Below are positions 43,945-53,177 of a stretch of 64,000 nt of DNA, in pieces (the first letter of the stretch is position 1; each line of letters begins with the position of its first letter). The translations under genes were made by a program, and so were the position numbers. Source of the stretch: Pseudomonas fluorescens (GTDB lineage: Bacteria > Pseudomonadota > Gammaproteobacteria > Pseudomonadales > Pseudomonadaceae); the NCBI RefSeq assembly GCF_019212185.1, contig NZ_CP078138.1, forward strand, positions 4,942,501 to 5,006,500, written 5' to 3'. A model generated the notes under the pieces. That model had not been told where the DNA came from, searched no databases, and saw only the letters and a program-made list of their open reading frames with translations.

Positions 43945-45003
43945 ATGAGCAAGCAACCCTCCCTGAGCTACAAGGACGCCGGTGTAGACATCGACGCCGG
44001 TGAAGCATTGGTCGAACGCATCAAGAGCGTCGCCAAGCGCACTGCGCGCCCGGAAGTCATGGGCGGCCTGGGCGGTTTCGGCGCCCTCTGCGAAATCCCG
44101 GCCGGCTACAAGCAGCCTGTACTGGTTTCCGGCACTGACGGCGTCGGCACCAAGCTGCGTCTGGCGCTGAACCTGAACAAGCACGACAGCATCGGCATCG
44201 ACCTGGTTGCCATGTGCGTCAACGACCTGGTGGTCTGCGGTGCCGAACCGCTGTTCTTCCTCGACTACTACGCCACCGGCAAGCTGAATGTCGACACCGC
44301 TGCCCAGGTGGTGACCGGTATCGGCGCAGGCTGCGAACTGTCCGGTTGCTCGCTGGTGGGCGGCGAAACCGCTGAAATGCCTGGCATGTACGAAGGCGAA
44401 GACTATGACCTGGCCGGTTTCTGCGTCGGCGTTGTAGAAAAAGCTGAAATCATCGATGGCTCGAAAGTGGCCGCCGGCGATGCCCTGCTCGCCTTGCCGT
44501 CTTCCGGCCCGCACTCCAACGGCTACTCGCTGATCCGCAAGATCATCGAAGTGTCGGGTGCTGACATCGAGAACATCCAGCTCGACGGCAAACCGCTGAC
44601 CGACCTGCTGATGGCGCCAACCCGCATCTACGTCAAGCCGCTGCTCAAGCTGATCAAGGACACCGGTGCGGTCAAGGCCATGGCCCACATCACCGGTGGC
44701 GGCCTGCTCGACAACATCCCGCGCGTCCTGCCAAAAGGCGCCCAGGCTGTGGTTGACGTGGCCAGCTGGAACCGTCCAGCGGTGTTCGACTGGCTGCAAG
44801 AGAAAGGCAACGTTGACGAAACCGAAATGCACCGCGTGCTGAACTGCGGCGTCGGCATGGTCATCTGCGTTGCTCAGGAACACGTTGAAACCGCGCTGAA
44901 CGTCCTGCGCGAAGCCGGCGAGCAGCCATGGGTCATCGGCCAGATCTCCACCGCTGCCGAAGGCGCGGCCCAGGTCGAACTGAAGAACCTCAAGGCGCAC
45001 TGA
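43945..45003 (+). CDS. purM: Phosphoribosylformylglycinamidine cyclo-ligase
   Basis: The 352-residue protein begins [22 protein letters not shown] and contains [42 protein letters not shown] and [16 protein letters not shown], all PurM motifs. It closes the imidazole ring to AIR in purine synthesis. It is divergent from the DUF2066 gene; TGATAAAAT near 43808 is a -10 candidate. purN follows with a one-base overlap. Confidence 0.97.
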   Translation: MSKQPSLSYKDAGVDIDAGEALVERIKSVAKRTARPEVMGGLGGFGALCEIPAGYKQPVLVSGTDGVGTKLRLALNLNKHDSIGIDLVAMCVNDLVVCGAEPLFFLDYYATGKLNVDTAAQVVTGIGAGCELSGCSLVGGETAEMPGMYEGEDYDLAGFCVGVVEKAEIIDGSKVAAGDALLALPSSGPHSNGYSLIRKIIEVSGADIENIQLDGKPLTDLLMAPTRIYVKPLLKLIKDTGAVKAMAHITGGGLLDNIPRVLPKGAQAVVDVASWNRPAVFDWLQEKGNVDETEMHRVLNCGVGMVICVAQEHVETALNVLREAGEQPWVIGQISTAAEGAAQVELKNLKAH

Positions 45004-45662
45004 TGCAAGAGCCGATGTCGCAGACCTGTGATGTTGTGGTGCTGCTGTCCGGCACCGGCAGTAACTTGCAGGCTTTGATCGACGCACAGACTGCGGGCAA
45101 CCCTGCCCGCATTCGTGCCGTGATCTCGAACCGCGCTGATGCCTACGGCCTGCAGCGCGCCCGGGATGCAGGTATCGACACCCGCACCCTGGATCACAAG
45201 GCGTTCGAAGGTCGCGAGGCCTTCGATGCCGCCTTGATCGAATTGATTGACGCTTTCCAGCCCAAGCTGGTGGTGCTGGCCGGCTTCATGCGCATCCTCA
45301 GCGCTGATTTCGTCCGCCACTATCAGGGCCGCCTGCTCAATATCCATCCTTCGCTGCTACCCAAATACAAAGGGTTACACACTCATCAGCGAGCGCTGGA
45401 GGCCGGCGACACTGAACACGGATGCAGCGTGCACTTCGTTACCGAGGAACTCGATGGCGGCCCACTGGTCGTACAGGCAGTAATACCGGTAGAGTTACAC
45501 GATTCGCCGCAAAGTCTGGCGCAACGCGTACACGTACGCGAACACCAGATTTATCCGTTGGCCGTACGCTGGTTTGCCGAGGGCCGCCTGAGCCTTGGCG
45601 AAGAAGGTGCTTTACTGGATGGCCAGCTTCTTGGGGCCAGCGGTCACTTGATTCGTAACTAG
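45003..45662 (+). CDS. purN: Phosphoribosylglycinamide formyltransferase
   Basis: The ATG at 45003 overlaps the purM stop (TGATG), giving 219 residues. The family core is present: VVLLSGTGSNLQALID, LAGFMRILSADFVRHYQGRLLNIHPSLLPKYKGLHTHQRAL and HFVTEELDGGP, including the catalytic Asn-His-Asp set. It transfers a formyl group from 10-formyl-THF to GAR. MSQT at 45015 is an alternative start. Confidence 0.97.
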   Translation: MQEPMSQTCDVVVLLSGTGSNLQALIDAQTAGNPARIRAVISNRADAYGLQRARDAGIDTRTLDHKAFEGREAFDAALIELIDAFQPKLVVLAGFMRILSADFVRHYQGRLLNIHPSLLPKYKGLHTHQRALEAGDTEHGCSVHFVTEELDGGPLVVQAVIPVELHDSPQSLAQRVHVREHQIYPLAVRWFAEGRLSLGEEGALLDGQLLGASGHLIRN

Positions 45663-45670
45663 GAGATTTT

Positions 45671-46390
45671 ATGCGTCGCGCCCTGCTCTTCGCTTGTGCT
45701 CTGTTCGCCCTGCCGCTTGCGCAGGCCGCAGACCTTCAACCGTTCTCCGCCAGCTACACCGCCGACTGGAAACAACTGCCCATGAGCGGCACCGCTGAAC
45801 GCAGCCTGACCAAAGACGCCAACGGTGCCTGGAAGCTGCATTTCAAGGCATCGATGATGATTGCCAGCCTGACGGAAGAAAGCACCCTCAAGCTCGACAA
45901 GGACACCCTGCTTCCGCAGTCGTATCATTTTGAGCGCGGCGGCCTGGGCAAAGCCAAGAAGGTTGACCTGGATTTCGACTGGACCACCAAGATGGTCACC
46001 GGTACCGATCGCGGCGACCCGGTCAAGGTCCCGCTCAACACAGGCATGCTTGACAAGTCCACTTACCAGTTGGCCTTGCAGCGTGACGTGGCGGCTGGCA
46101 AGAAAAGCATGAGCTACCAGGTGGTCGAGGGTGAAGACACCGACACCTACGACTTCCGCGTGCTGGGCGCCGAAAAGGTCAGCACCAAGGTCGGCACTAT
46201 CGATGCAATCAAGGTCGAGCGTGTACGCCCTCCGGCCGAGAGTGGCAACAAGCGCATCACTGAAATGTGGTTCGCCAAGGATTGGGGCTACGTGCTCGTT
46301 GCCTTGCGCCAGGTGGAAACCGACGGCAAGGAGTACAACATCATGCTCCAGGACGGTAAGGTCGACGGTAAGGCGGTCAAAGGCCAATAA
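45671..46390 (+). CDS. DUF3108 periplasmic protein
   Basis: The 239-residue precursor has a signal peptide (~1-19, cleavage near AQAAD). The body is beta-rich with DUF3108 features FSASYTADWKQLPMSGTAERSL and MWFAKDWGYVLVALRQVETDGKEYNIML. Function unknown. It starts eight bases after purN (GGAG upstream), so it is co-transcribed with purMN. Confidence 0.85.
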   Translation: MRRALLFACALFALPLAQAADLQPFSASYTADWKQLPMSGTAERSLTKDANGAWKLHFKASMMIASLTEESTLKLDKDTLLPQSYHFERGGLGKAKKVDLDFDWTTKMVTGTDRGDPVKVPLNTGMLDKSTYQLALQRDVAAGKKSMSYQVVEGEDTDTYDFRVLGAEKVSTKVGTIDAIKVERVRPPAESGNKRITEMWFAKDWGYVLVALRQVETDGKEYNIMLQDGKVDGKAVKGQ

Positions 46391-46406
46391 GCCTGAGCAA
46401 TACTCG

Positions 46407-46435
46407 AAAAGCCTCGCGAATGCGGGGCTTTTTTT
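46407..46435 (+). terminator. Terminator of the purMN-DUF3108 operon
   Basis: AAAAGCCTCGC (46407-46417) pairs with GCGGGGCTTTT (46422-46432) over a four-base loop, followed by T residues. Confidence 0.9.
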
Positions 46436-46655
46436 CGCCTCGAATTTGCCCGCAACGCCCTTGAAACCATGAAACAAATGTCATGAAACCTTTCGCCCTG
46501 CGACTGAATGTCGCGGCCTGCCTGGGCTGCAGGATTCTCTCAATTTCTGCAACAGACCGTTACCGATTCTGTGGATTTACTTAGCAAGCTATCAAAACAT
46601 ATAACAAAGGCCTGCACACGCCTTGCTGCAGATCAATTGAGATTGGAGCCAGCCG

Positions 46656-46844
46656 ATGACTGTAAAAGTAACTGAACGCGATGATTCACATATGTCCCAT
46701 GAAGCCGTAGCCGCCGGCATTCACATCTGGGATGTGCATCAGCAGGACCTGCTGGTGGGCATGTTCCACTCTGAAAGTGACGCCCACAGTTACAGGATCG
46801 AACTCGAAGCCCAGGAACAACAGCGAGCGACCCGCTCCGCCTGA
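46656..46844 (+). CDS. Small conserved hypothetical protein
   Basis: A 62-residue acidic protein with GGAG upstream of its ATG and its own terminator. The centre reads GIHIWDVHQQDLLVGMFHSESDAHSYRIELE. It has no signal peptide or known motif. The isolated promoter-terminator setting and the good binding site support a real gene. The 46436-46655 gap upstream contains two ATGAAAC repeats but no convincing regulator site. Confidence 0.7.
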   Translation: MTVKVTERDDSHMSHEAVAAGIHIWDVHQQDLLVGMFHSESDAHSYRIELEAQEQQRATRSA

Positions 46845-46862
46845 GCACAGCATTGAAAACAA

Positions 46863-46893
46863 CGAACCCCGCCAATTGGCGGGGTTCGTGTTT
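46863..46893. terminator. Bidirectional terminator
   Basis: CGAACCCCGCC (46863-46873) pairs with GGCGGGGTTCG (46878-46888) around AATT. It separates the small ORF from the convergent DUF2058 gene. Confidence 0.88.
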
Positions 46894-46908
46894 ACAGCGC
46901 CTGACAGC

Positions 46909-47451
46909 TTACCACATCAGGTCATCAGGAATCTGATAGGCCGCGTACGGATCGTCCTCGGCAGTGACCTCTTCGACCTTCTCGTTCATCTGCACGATAC
47001 GCTTGGGGTCGCGCTCCTGGATTTTCAGAGCGGCCTCGCGCGGGATGACTTCGTAGCCGCCAGCGTGATGCACGATCGCCAGGGAACCGCTGCTGAGCTT
47101 GTTGCGCATCAGGGTGTTGACCGACAGGCGCTTGACCTTCTTGTCATCGACGAAGTTGTAGTAGTCCTCGGTGGTCAGCTTCGGCAGGCGCGAAACTTCG
47201 ATCAATTGCTTGATCTGCGCGGCACGGGCTTTCTGCTCGACCTTCTCCTGCTGCTGACGGTTGAGTTCCTGGTCGCGCTTGACCTTCTCGGCCATGGCTT
47301 CTTGCGCCTGGCGCTGCTGGGTGTCGTCCAGCTCGATCTGCCCCTTGTGGGCCAGGCGTTGCTGTTTCTGCTTCTCTTTGCCGACCTGCTTGGCCTGCTT
47401 CTGGTTGACCAGCCCTGCTTTGAGCAACTGGTCGCGAAGGGAAATGCTCAT
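46909..47451 (-). CDS. DUF2058 (YaiL-type) nucleoprotein/polysome-associated protein
   Basis: The start at 47451 (MSISLRDQLLKAGLVNQKQ) gives 180 residues. The middle is highly charged and helical (~25-85, rich in K, E, Q), followed by LPKLTTEDYYNFVDDKKVKRLSVN and the C-terminal PREAALKIQERDP. E. coli YaiL is its relative; the role is poorly known. It lies downstream of mazG. Confidence 0.85.
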   Translation of the reverse strand: MSISLRDQLLKAGLVNQKQAKQVGKEKQKQQRLAHKGQIELDDTQQRQAQEAMAEKVKRDQELNRQQQEKVEQKARAAQIKQLIEVSRLPKLTTEDYYNFVDDKKVKRLSVNTLMRNKLSSGSLAIVHHAGGYEVIPREAALKIQERDPKRIVQMNEKVEEVTAEDDPYAAYQIPDDLMW

Positions 47452-47475
47452 GTGCTTACTCACTTAGGCAACTGC

Positions 47476-48309
47476 TCAACCGCAGTTGGGCAAATTCTTT
47501 TCCTGGCGTTTGGCTTCACCCCAGAGGGTGTCCAACTCTTCGAGGGTGCAATCTTCCATGGGACGGCCGGTGTCGCGCAATGCCTGTTCGATAAATCGGA
47601 AACGTCGCTCGAATTTTCCGTTGGCTCCGCGCAACGCAGCTTCCGGATCGACCTTGAGATGGCGGGCCAGATTGACCACGGAAAACAACAGGTCACCGAT
47701 CTCATCAGTGATGGCGATCGGGTCATTGTCGGCCATGGCTTCGAGCACTTCATCGAGCTCTTCACGGACCTTGTCGAGCACCGGCAACGCATCCGGCCAG
47801 TCGAAGCCGACCTGTCCGGCACGCTTCTGCAACTTGGCCGACCGCGACAGCGCCGGGAGGGCCGCTGGCACATCGTCGAGCAAAGACAGCTGCTCGGGCG
47901 CCGCGGATTGTTCCGCCCGCTCTTCGGCCTTGATCTCTTCCCAGCGCTGCTTGACCTGTTCTTCGCTCAGCCGTGGGACATCCAGCGGCGCGTACAGGTC
48001 ACCGGTAGGAAATACATGGGGATGCCGGCGGACCAGTTTGCGGGTGATGCTGTCGACCACCCCGGCGAACTCGAAGCGCCCTTCTTCCCGCGCCAGCTGG
48101 CTGTAATACACCACCTGAAACAGCAGATCGCCCAACTCACCCTGCAGGTGATCGAAGTCACCGCGCTCGATGGCGTCGGCCACCTCGTAGGCTTCTTCAA
48201 GGGTATGGGGAACGATGCTGGCGTAGGTTTGCTTGATGTCCCACGGGCAACCGTACTGCGGGTCGCGCAGGCGATTCATCAGGTGCAGCAGGTCTTGGAG
48301 TGTGTACAT
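47476..48309 (-). CDS. mazG: Nucleoside triphosphate pyrophosphohydrolase MazG
   Basis: The 277-residue protein has two tandem MazG domains. The first shows EEAYEVADAIE and ELGDLLFQVVYYSQLAREEG; the second shows VREELDEVLEAM and DEIGDLLFSVVNLARHL, both with the metal-binding EExxE/ExxD pattern. It hydrolyses (d)NTPs to monophosphates and, in E. coli, lowers ppGpp during starvation. The neighbouring relA fits this link. ATG at 48309 is used over a TTG at 48312. Confidence 0.95.
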   Translation of the reverse strand: MYTLQDLLHLMNRLRDPQYGCPWDIKQTYASIVPHTLEEAYEVADAIERGDFDHLQGELGDLLFQVVYYSQLAREEGRFEFAGVVDSITRKLVRRHPHVFPTGDLYAPLDVPRLSEEQVKQRWEEIKAEERAEQSAAPEQLSLLDDVPAALPALSRSAKLQKRAGQVGFDWPDALPVLDKVREELDEVLEAMADNDPIAITDEIGDLLFSVVNLARHLKVDPEAALRGANGKFERRFRFIEQALRDTGRPMEDCTLEELDTLWGEAKRQEKNLPNCG

Positions 48310-48331
48310 CAATCTCTCTCACTGCAAAATC

Positions 48332-48424
48332 CCTTGTGGGAGCGAGCCTGCTCGCGAAAGCGGTGTGTCAGACGCCATTGATGTCGGCTGACATACCCTC
48401 TTCGCGAGCGGGCTCGCTCCCACA
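48332..48424. repeat. REP pair between relA and mazG
   Basis: TTGTGGGAGCGAGCCTGCTCGCGAA on the left is mirrored by TTCGCGAGCGGGCTCGCTCCCACA on the right, with a ~45-base spacer. It lies between relA and mazG in the same transcript and could affect mRNA stability. Confidence 0.88.
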
Positions 48425-48447
48425 GTGGATCGGCGCTGAACATCCGA

Positions 48448-50691
48448 TCAAGGCGTACGATTGCGCCGGGTTTCAATGATGTTCGGCAACTGGGAGATAC
48501 GCCCCAACAACCGTCCCAACGCATCCAGCCCCGGAATTTCAATGGTCAGGGACATCAACGCGGTGTTGTCCTCTTTATTGGAACGGGTGTTGACTGCCAG
48601 TACGTTGATCCGCTCATTGAGCAATACCTGAGAAACGTCACGCAGCAGACCGGAACGGTCGTAGGCACGGATGATGATGTCCACCGGATAGGTGAGCACC
48701 GGCACTGGCCCCCAACTGACCTGGATGATCCGCTCCGGCTCGCGCCCGCCCAGTTGCAGCACCGAAGCGCAGTCCTGGCGGTGGATACTCACACCACGGC
48801 CCTGGGTGATGTAGCCAACAATCGCGTCGCCCGGCAACGGCTGGCAGCAGCCGGCCATCTGGGTCATCAGGTTGCCCACGCCCTGGATCTGGATATCGCC
48901 ACGCTTGCCTGGCTTGTAGCCAGCGGCCTTGCGCGGAATCAGCTCCAGCTGTTCGTTGCCGCGTTCCGGCTCGACCAGTTGCTGCGCCAGATTGACCAAC
49001 TGCGCCAGGCGCAGGTCGCCCGCACCCAAGGCCGCAAACATGTCCTCGGCGGTTTTCATGTTGGCCTTGTCGGCCAGCTTTTCGAAATCCACCTGCGGCA
49101 GGCCGAGGCGATTGAGTTCGCGTTCGAGCAGGGTCTTGCCCGCCGCGACGTTCTGGTCCCGCGCCTGCAACTTGAACCAATGGACAATCTTCGCCCGCGC
49201 CCGCGAGGTGGTGATGTAACCCAGGTTCGGGTTCAGCCAGTCACGGCTCGGCGTACCGTGCTTGCTGGTGATGATCTCGACCTGTTCACCGGTCTGCAGG
49301 CTGTAGTTGAGCGGGACAATACGCCCGTTGATCTTCGCGCCACGGCAGTTGTGACCGATTTCGGTGTGCACGCGGTAGGCGAAGTCCAGCGGGGTCGCGC
49401 CCTTGGGCAGGTCGATGGCATGCCCGTCAGGGGTGAAGATATAGACCCGATCCGGCTCGATATCGACCCGCAACTGCTCGGCCAGGCCGCCGATATCCCC
49501 CAGCTCTTCGTGCCACTCGAGCACCTGGCGCAACCAGGAGATTTTCTCTTCGTAATGGTTGGAGCCCGATTTGACGTCAGTGCCCTTGTAGCGCCAATGC
49601 GCGCAGACGCCCAGTTCGGCCTCTTCGTGCATGGCGTGGGTACGGATCTGCACTTCCAGCACCTTGCCCTCGGGGCCGATCACCGCCGTGTGCAACGAGC
49701 GGTAGCCGTTTTCCTTGGGGTTGGCGATGTAGTCGTCGAACTCCTTGGGAATGTGCCGCCACAAAGTGTGGACGATACCCAGCGCGGTGTAGCAATCGCG
49801 CATCTCCGGCACCAGCACGCGTACCGCACGCACGTCATAGATCTGGCTGAAGGCCAGGCCCTTGCGCTGCATTTTGCGCCAGATCGAATAGATGTGCTTG
49901 GCCCGGCCGCTGATGTCGGCATCGACGCCGGTCGCCTGCAACTCGCTCTGCAACTGGTTCATCACGTCGCTGATGAAGCGCTCGCGATCCAGCCGTCGCT
50001 CGTGCAGCAGCTTGGCAATCTGTTTGTACTGATCAGGCTCCAGGTAACGGAAGGACAAGTCCTCCAGCTCCCATTTGATATGGCCGATGCCCAGGCGGTG
50101 CGCCAGCGGCGCATAGATATCAAAGACTTCGCGGGCGACCCGGTTGCGCTTCTCATCGTCGGCGGTTTTCACCGCACGAATCGCGCAGGTGCGCTCGGCC
50201 AACTTGATCAGCGCGACGCGGACGTCATCGACCATGGCCACCAGCATCTTGCGCAGGTTTTCTACCTGACCCTGGGTACCCATGACCATCGATTGGCGCG
50301 GACTCAGGCTGGCGCTGATCGCGGCCATGCGCTGCACGCCATCGATCAGCTTGCCGACTACCGGGCCGAAGCGCTGGCTGACGGCCGGCAACTGGATCTG
50401 GCCTTCGCGCACGCCACGGTAAAGGATCGCGGCGACGAGGGAGTCCTGATCGAGCTTGAGGTCGGCGAGAATTTCGGCGATCTCAAGGCCGGTGCGAAAA
50501 CTCGAAGTGCCTTCGGCCCACAGATTTTTCGCGGCATTGTCCTGCTGTTCAGCCTGACGAGCGAACTCGCAGGCTTCCTTCAAGGCTTCGCGATCCAGTG
50601 CCGGATCGACACTGACCGCATGATCGAGCCAAGCCTCGAGGTTGATACTGCCGTCGGTGTTGATCGGCTGGTGTGCTCTCACCTGTACCAT
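48448..50691 (-). CDS. relA: (p)ppGpp synthetase RelA
   Basis: The 747-residue protein has a degenerate hydrolase region (AAILYRGVREG where active enzymes have HD), the synthetase domain (YRSLHTAVIGPEGKVLEVQIRTHAMHEEAELG, ~330-370), a TGS domain (VYIFTPDGHAIDLPKGATPLDFAYRVHTEIGHNCRGAKINGRIVPLNY, ~410-460), a zinc-finger-like region with CCQPLPGD and HRQDC, and a C-terminal ACT domain. It makes ppGpp on stalled ribosomes. Loss of HD agrees with a synthetase-only RelA. The ATG or start region at 50691 reads MVQVRAHQPINTDG. Confidence 0.97.
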   Translation of the reverse strand: MVQVRAHQPINTDGSINLEAWLDHAVSVDPALDREALKEACEFARQAEQQDNAAKNLWAEGTSSFRTGLEIAEILADLKLDQDSLVAAILYRGVREGQIQLPAVSQRFGPVVGKLIDGVQRMAAISASLSPRQSMVMGTQGQVENLRKMLVAMVDDVRVALIKLAERTCAIRAVKTADDEKRNRVAREVFDIYAPLAHRLGIGHIKWELEDLSFRYLEPDQYKQIAKLLHERRLDRERFISDVMNQLQSELQATGVDADISGRAKHIYSIWRKMQRKGLAFSQIYDVRAVRVLVPEMRDCYTALGIVHTLWRHIPKEFDDYIANPKENGYRSLHTAVIGPEGKVLEVQIRTHAMHEEAELGVCAHWRYKGTDVKSGSNHYEEKISWLRQVLEWHEELGDIGGLAEQLRVDIEPDRVYIFTPDGHAIDLPKGATPLDFAYRVHTEIGHNCRGAKINGRIVPLNYSLQTGEQVEIITSKHGTPSRDWLNPNLGYITTSRARAKIVHWFKLQARDQNVAAGKTLLERELNRLGLPQVDFEKLADKANMKTAEDMFAALGAGDLRLAQLVNLAQQLVEPERGNEQLELIPRKAAGYKPGKRGDIQIQGVGNLMTQMAGCCQPLPGDAIVGYITQGRGVSIHRQDCASVLQLGGREPERIIQVSWGPVPVLTYPVDIIIRAYDRSGLLRDVSQVLLNERINVLAVNTRSNKEDNTALMSLTIEIPGLDALGRLLGRISQLPNIIETRRNRTP

Positions 50692-50805
50692 CTTGCTTAC
50701 CTTCCCTACGACGCAGATTCAATGCGTCAAATCGCTGACCTTGGTTGCCCGTGCACGCTCGCGGCGAATCCTGCACGGGCGGTCCAGTCGGACCAGACGA
50801 GCATC

Positions 50806-52158
50806 CTAGCTCGCTTCAAATAACGCCATGGCCTCGACATGTGCCGTCTGAGGAAACATATCGAGGATCCCGGCACGTTTTAACCGGTAGCCCTGCTTGA
50901 CCAATTCGAGCGTGTCGCGCGCCAGCGTTGCCGGGTTGCACGACACGTACACCAGACGCTTGGCGCCGAGCGCTGCGAGGTTGCGCACCACCTCGAAAGC
51001 ACCGTCACGCGGTGGGTCCAAGAGTACCGCAGAAAAGCCTTCTTCGGCCCATTTGGCATCCGCCAAAGGCTGGGATAAATCGGCCTGAAAAAACTTCGCG
51101 TTATGCAAATTATTGCTAGTGGCGTTGGCTGCCGCGCGCTCGACCATGGTCTGCACGCCTTCTACCGCCACCACTTCGCGAACCTGCTGGGCCAGCGGCA
51201 AGGCAAAGTTACCCAAGCCGCAGAACAGATCCAGCACGCGCTCGTCGCTGCCGGGCTGCAACCAGTCCAGCGCCTGAGCCACCATCGCCTCGTTGACCCC
51301 GGCATTGACCTGCACAAAGTCACCCGGCCGGTACGCCAGGTCCAGGTTCCAGCGCTCCAGGCGATAGCCCAGCACTTGCTCGCTGTCCGCCGGTTGCGGC
51401 TCGCCCTCGCCATGCAGCCACAGTTGGGCTTCATGGAAGGCGCAGAACTCCTTGAGAATGACCAGGTCAGCCTCGGACAACGGCGCCATATGCCGCAGCA
51501 ACACGGCCAATGACGAACCAGCAAACAACTCGACATGCCCCAGCGCCTGCGGCTTGCTCAGGCGTCGCAGCATGTCCGGCAAGCGGCTCATGATCGGCTG
51601 CAAGGGCTGTACCAGCACCGGGCACTGGTCGATGCCGACAATGTCCTGGCTACCCGCGGCACGGAAGCCGACTTCCAGCTTCTTCGTCTTGAGGTCCCAG
51701 CGCACGGCCACCCGGGCACGTCGGCGGTAGGCGAACTCCGGCCCGCTCAACGGCTCGGCCCAGGACTCGGGTTCGACACCGGCGACCCGCGACAACTGCT
51801 CGGCGAGCATGCGCTGTTTCAGGGCAAGCTGTTCGTTGTGGGGCAGGTGTTGCACGCTGCAACCGCCACAACGCCCGGCATGGGCGCAAGGTGCAGGACG
51901 GCGCAGCTCGTTGGCGACGAATACCCGTTCGGTACGCGCCTCCACCACCTTACCGTGGGCGCCAAGAACACGGGCTTCAACTTCCTCACCCGCGAGGGCA
52001 CCCATGACGAACCAGGTACGCCCTTCGAAAAACGCGATACCGCGACCGTCGTTGGCCAGGCGCTCAATGCTCAAGCGCTGTTTTTTGCCGGTCGGGACTT
52101 GCGGGGCCTTGCTGCCCCCCGTGGGTTGGAAGCGCAGGCCTCTCGGTTGCTTGGCCAT
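50806..52158 (-). CDS. rlmD: 23S rRNA (uracil(1939)-C(5))-methyltransferase
   Basis: The 450-residue protein has a TRAM domain (~20-80), the iron-sulfur cysteines in [15 protein letters not shown] (~92-106), the SAM site [16 protein letters not shown] and the catalytic Cys in [14 protein letters not shown]. It methylates U1939 of 23S rRNA. It overlaps cysM by one base (TGATG), so the two are translated together. Confidence 0.95.
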   Translation of the reverse strand: MAKQPRGLRFQPTGGSKAPQVPTGKKQRLSIERLANDGRGIAFFEGRTWFVMGALAGEEVEARVLGAHGKVVEARTERVFVANELRRPAPCAHAGRCGGCSVQHLPHNEQLALKQRMLAEQLSRVAGVEPESWAEPLSGPEFAYRRRARVAVRWDLKTKKLEVGFRAAGSQDIVGIDQCPVLVQPLQPIMSRLPDMLRRLSKPQALGHVELFAGSSLAVLLRHMAPLSEADLVILKEFCAFHEAQLWLHGEGEPQPADSEQVLGYRLERWNLDLAYRPGDFVQVNAGVNEAMVAQALDWLQPGSDERVLDLFCGLGNFALPLAQQVREVVAVEGVQTMVERAAANATSNNLHNAKFFQADLSQPLADAKWAEEGFSAVLLDPPRDGAFEVVRNLAALGAKRLVYVSCNPATLARDTLELVKQGYRLKRAGILDMFPQTAHVEAMALFEAS

Positions 52159-53060
52159 CAGTTGGGCGCGTCGAAAATGCCGGTCGACAGGTAACGGTCG
52201 CCACGGTCACAGATGATCGCGACGATCACCGCATTTTCCAGCTCCTGCGACAGTCGCAGCATGGCCGCGACTGCACCACCGGACGACACCCCACAGAAGA
52301 TGCCTTCTTCGCGAGCCAGACGCCGGGTGACATCCTCGGCTTCCGCCTGGGCCATGTCGACGATGCGATCGACCCGATCGGCTTGATAAATCTTCGGCAG
52401 GTATTCCTCGGGCCAACGACGGATCCCCGGGATCGCCGCGCCTTCCATCGGTTGCAGGCCGACGATCTGCACGTCCTGGCTCTGTTCCTTGAGGTAGCGT
52501 GACACCCCCATGATGGTGCCGGTGGTGCCCATGGAACTGACGAAATGGGTGATGCTGCCCTGGGTCTGGCGCCAGATTTCCGGGCCGGTGGTGGTGTAGT
52601 GCGCCTCGGGGTTGTCACCGTTGGCGAACTGATCCAGCACCTTGCCACGGCCTTCGGCTTCCATGCGCTGAGCAAGGTCGCGCGCGCCTTCCATGCCTTC
52701 TTCCTGGCTGACCAGGATCAACTCGGCACCGTAGGCGGTCATCGCTGCTTTGCGCTCGGCGCTGGAGTTGTCAGGCATGATCAGGATCATCTTGTAACCC
52801 TTGATCGCCGCGGCCATGGCCAGGGCAATCCCGGTATTACCGGAGGTTGCCTCGATCAGGGTATCGCCAGGATGAATCTGCCCACGCAGTTCGGCTCGGG
52901 TAATCATCGACAGCGCCGGACGGTCCTTGACCGAACCCGCCGGGTTATTCCCCTCGAGCTTGAGCAGCAGGGTGTTGCTGGTCACGCCAGGCAGGCGCTG
53001 TAGACGGACCAGCGGGGTGTTGCCGACGCAATCGGCGATGGTTGGGTACTGCAAAGTCAT
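52158..53060 (-). CDS. cysM: O-acetylserine sulfhydrylase B (cysteine synthase)
   Basis: The start at 53060 ([21 protein letters not shown]) gives 300 residues; longer frames run into the upstream gap. The PLP lysine is in [17 protein letters not shown], with [25 protein letters not shown] and [20 protein letters not shown]. It makes cysteine from O-acetylserine (and S-sulfocysteine with thiosulfate). It is upstream of rlmD, as at PA0932-PA0933. Confidence 0.95.
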   Translation of the reverse strand: MTLQYPTIADCVGNTPLVRLQRLPGVTSNTLLLKLEGNNPAGSVKDRPALSMITRAELRGQIHPGDTLIEATSGNTGIALAMAAAIKGYKMILIMPDNSSAERKAAMTAYGAELILVSQEEGMEGARDLAQRMEAEGRGKVLDQFANGDNPEAHYTTTGPEIWRQTQGSITHFVSSMGTTGTIMGVSRYLKEQSQDVQIVGLQPMEGAAIPGIRRWPEEYLPKIYQADRVDRIVDMAQAEAEDVTRRLAREEGIFCGVSSGGAVAAMLRLSQELENAVIVAIICDRGDRYLSTGIFDAPN

Positions 53061-53177
53061 GGCGTATTCGCAATCCGGACTGCGGGGGCGCCCATCATAC
53101 CGGCAAACGTGCGTGGGCCATATCACGCAAAGTAAGGAGCTTATGGCTCAACGCTATAAGGCCGCAGAACGGGCGAT

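Noticed and set aside
46470..46500. Pho-box-like TGTCATGAAAC repeats upstream of the 62-residue gene
   Set aside because: Only one half-site is close to consensus and spacing of the second is wrong.
48754..50823. 689-codon open frame antisense to relA
   Set aside because: High-GC shadow frame: relA is complete with all domains on the other strand, and this frame has low-complexity composition and no recognised motif.
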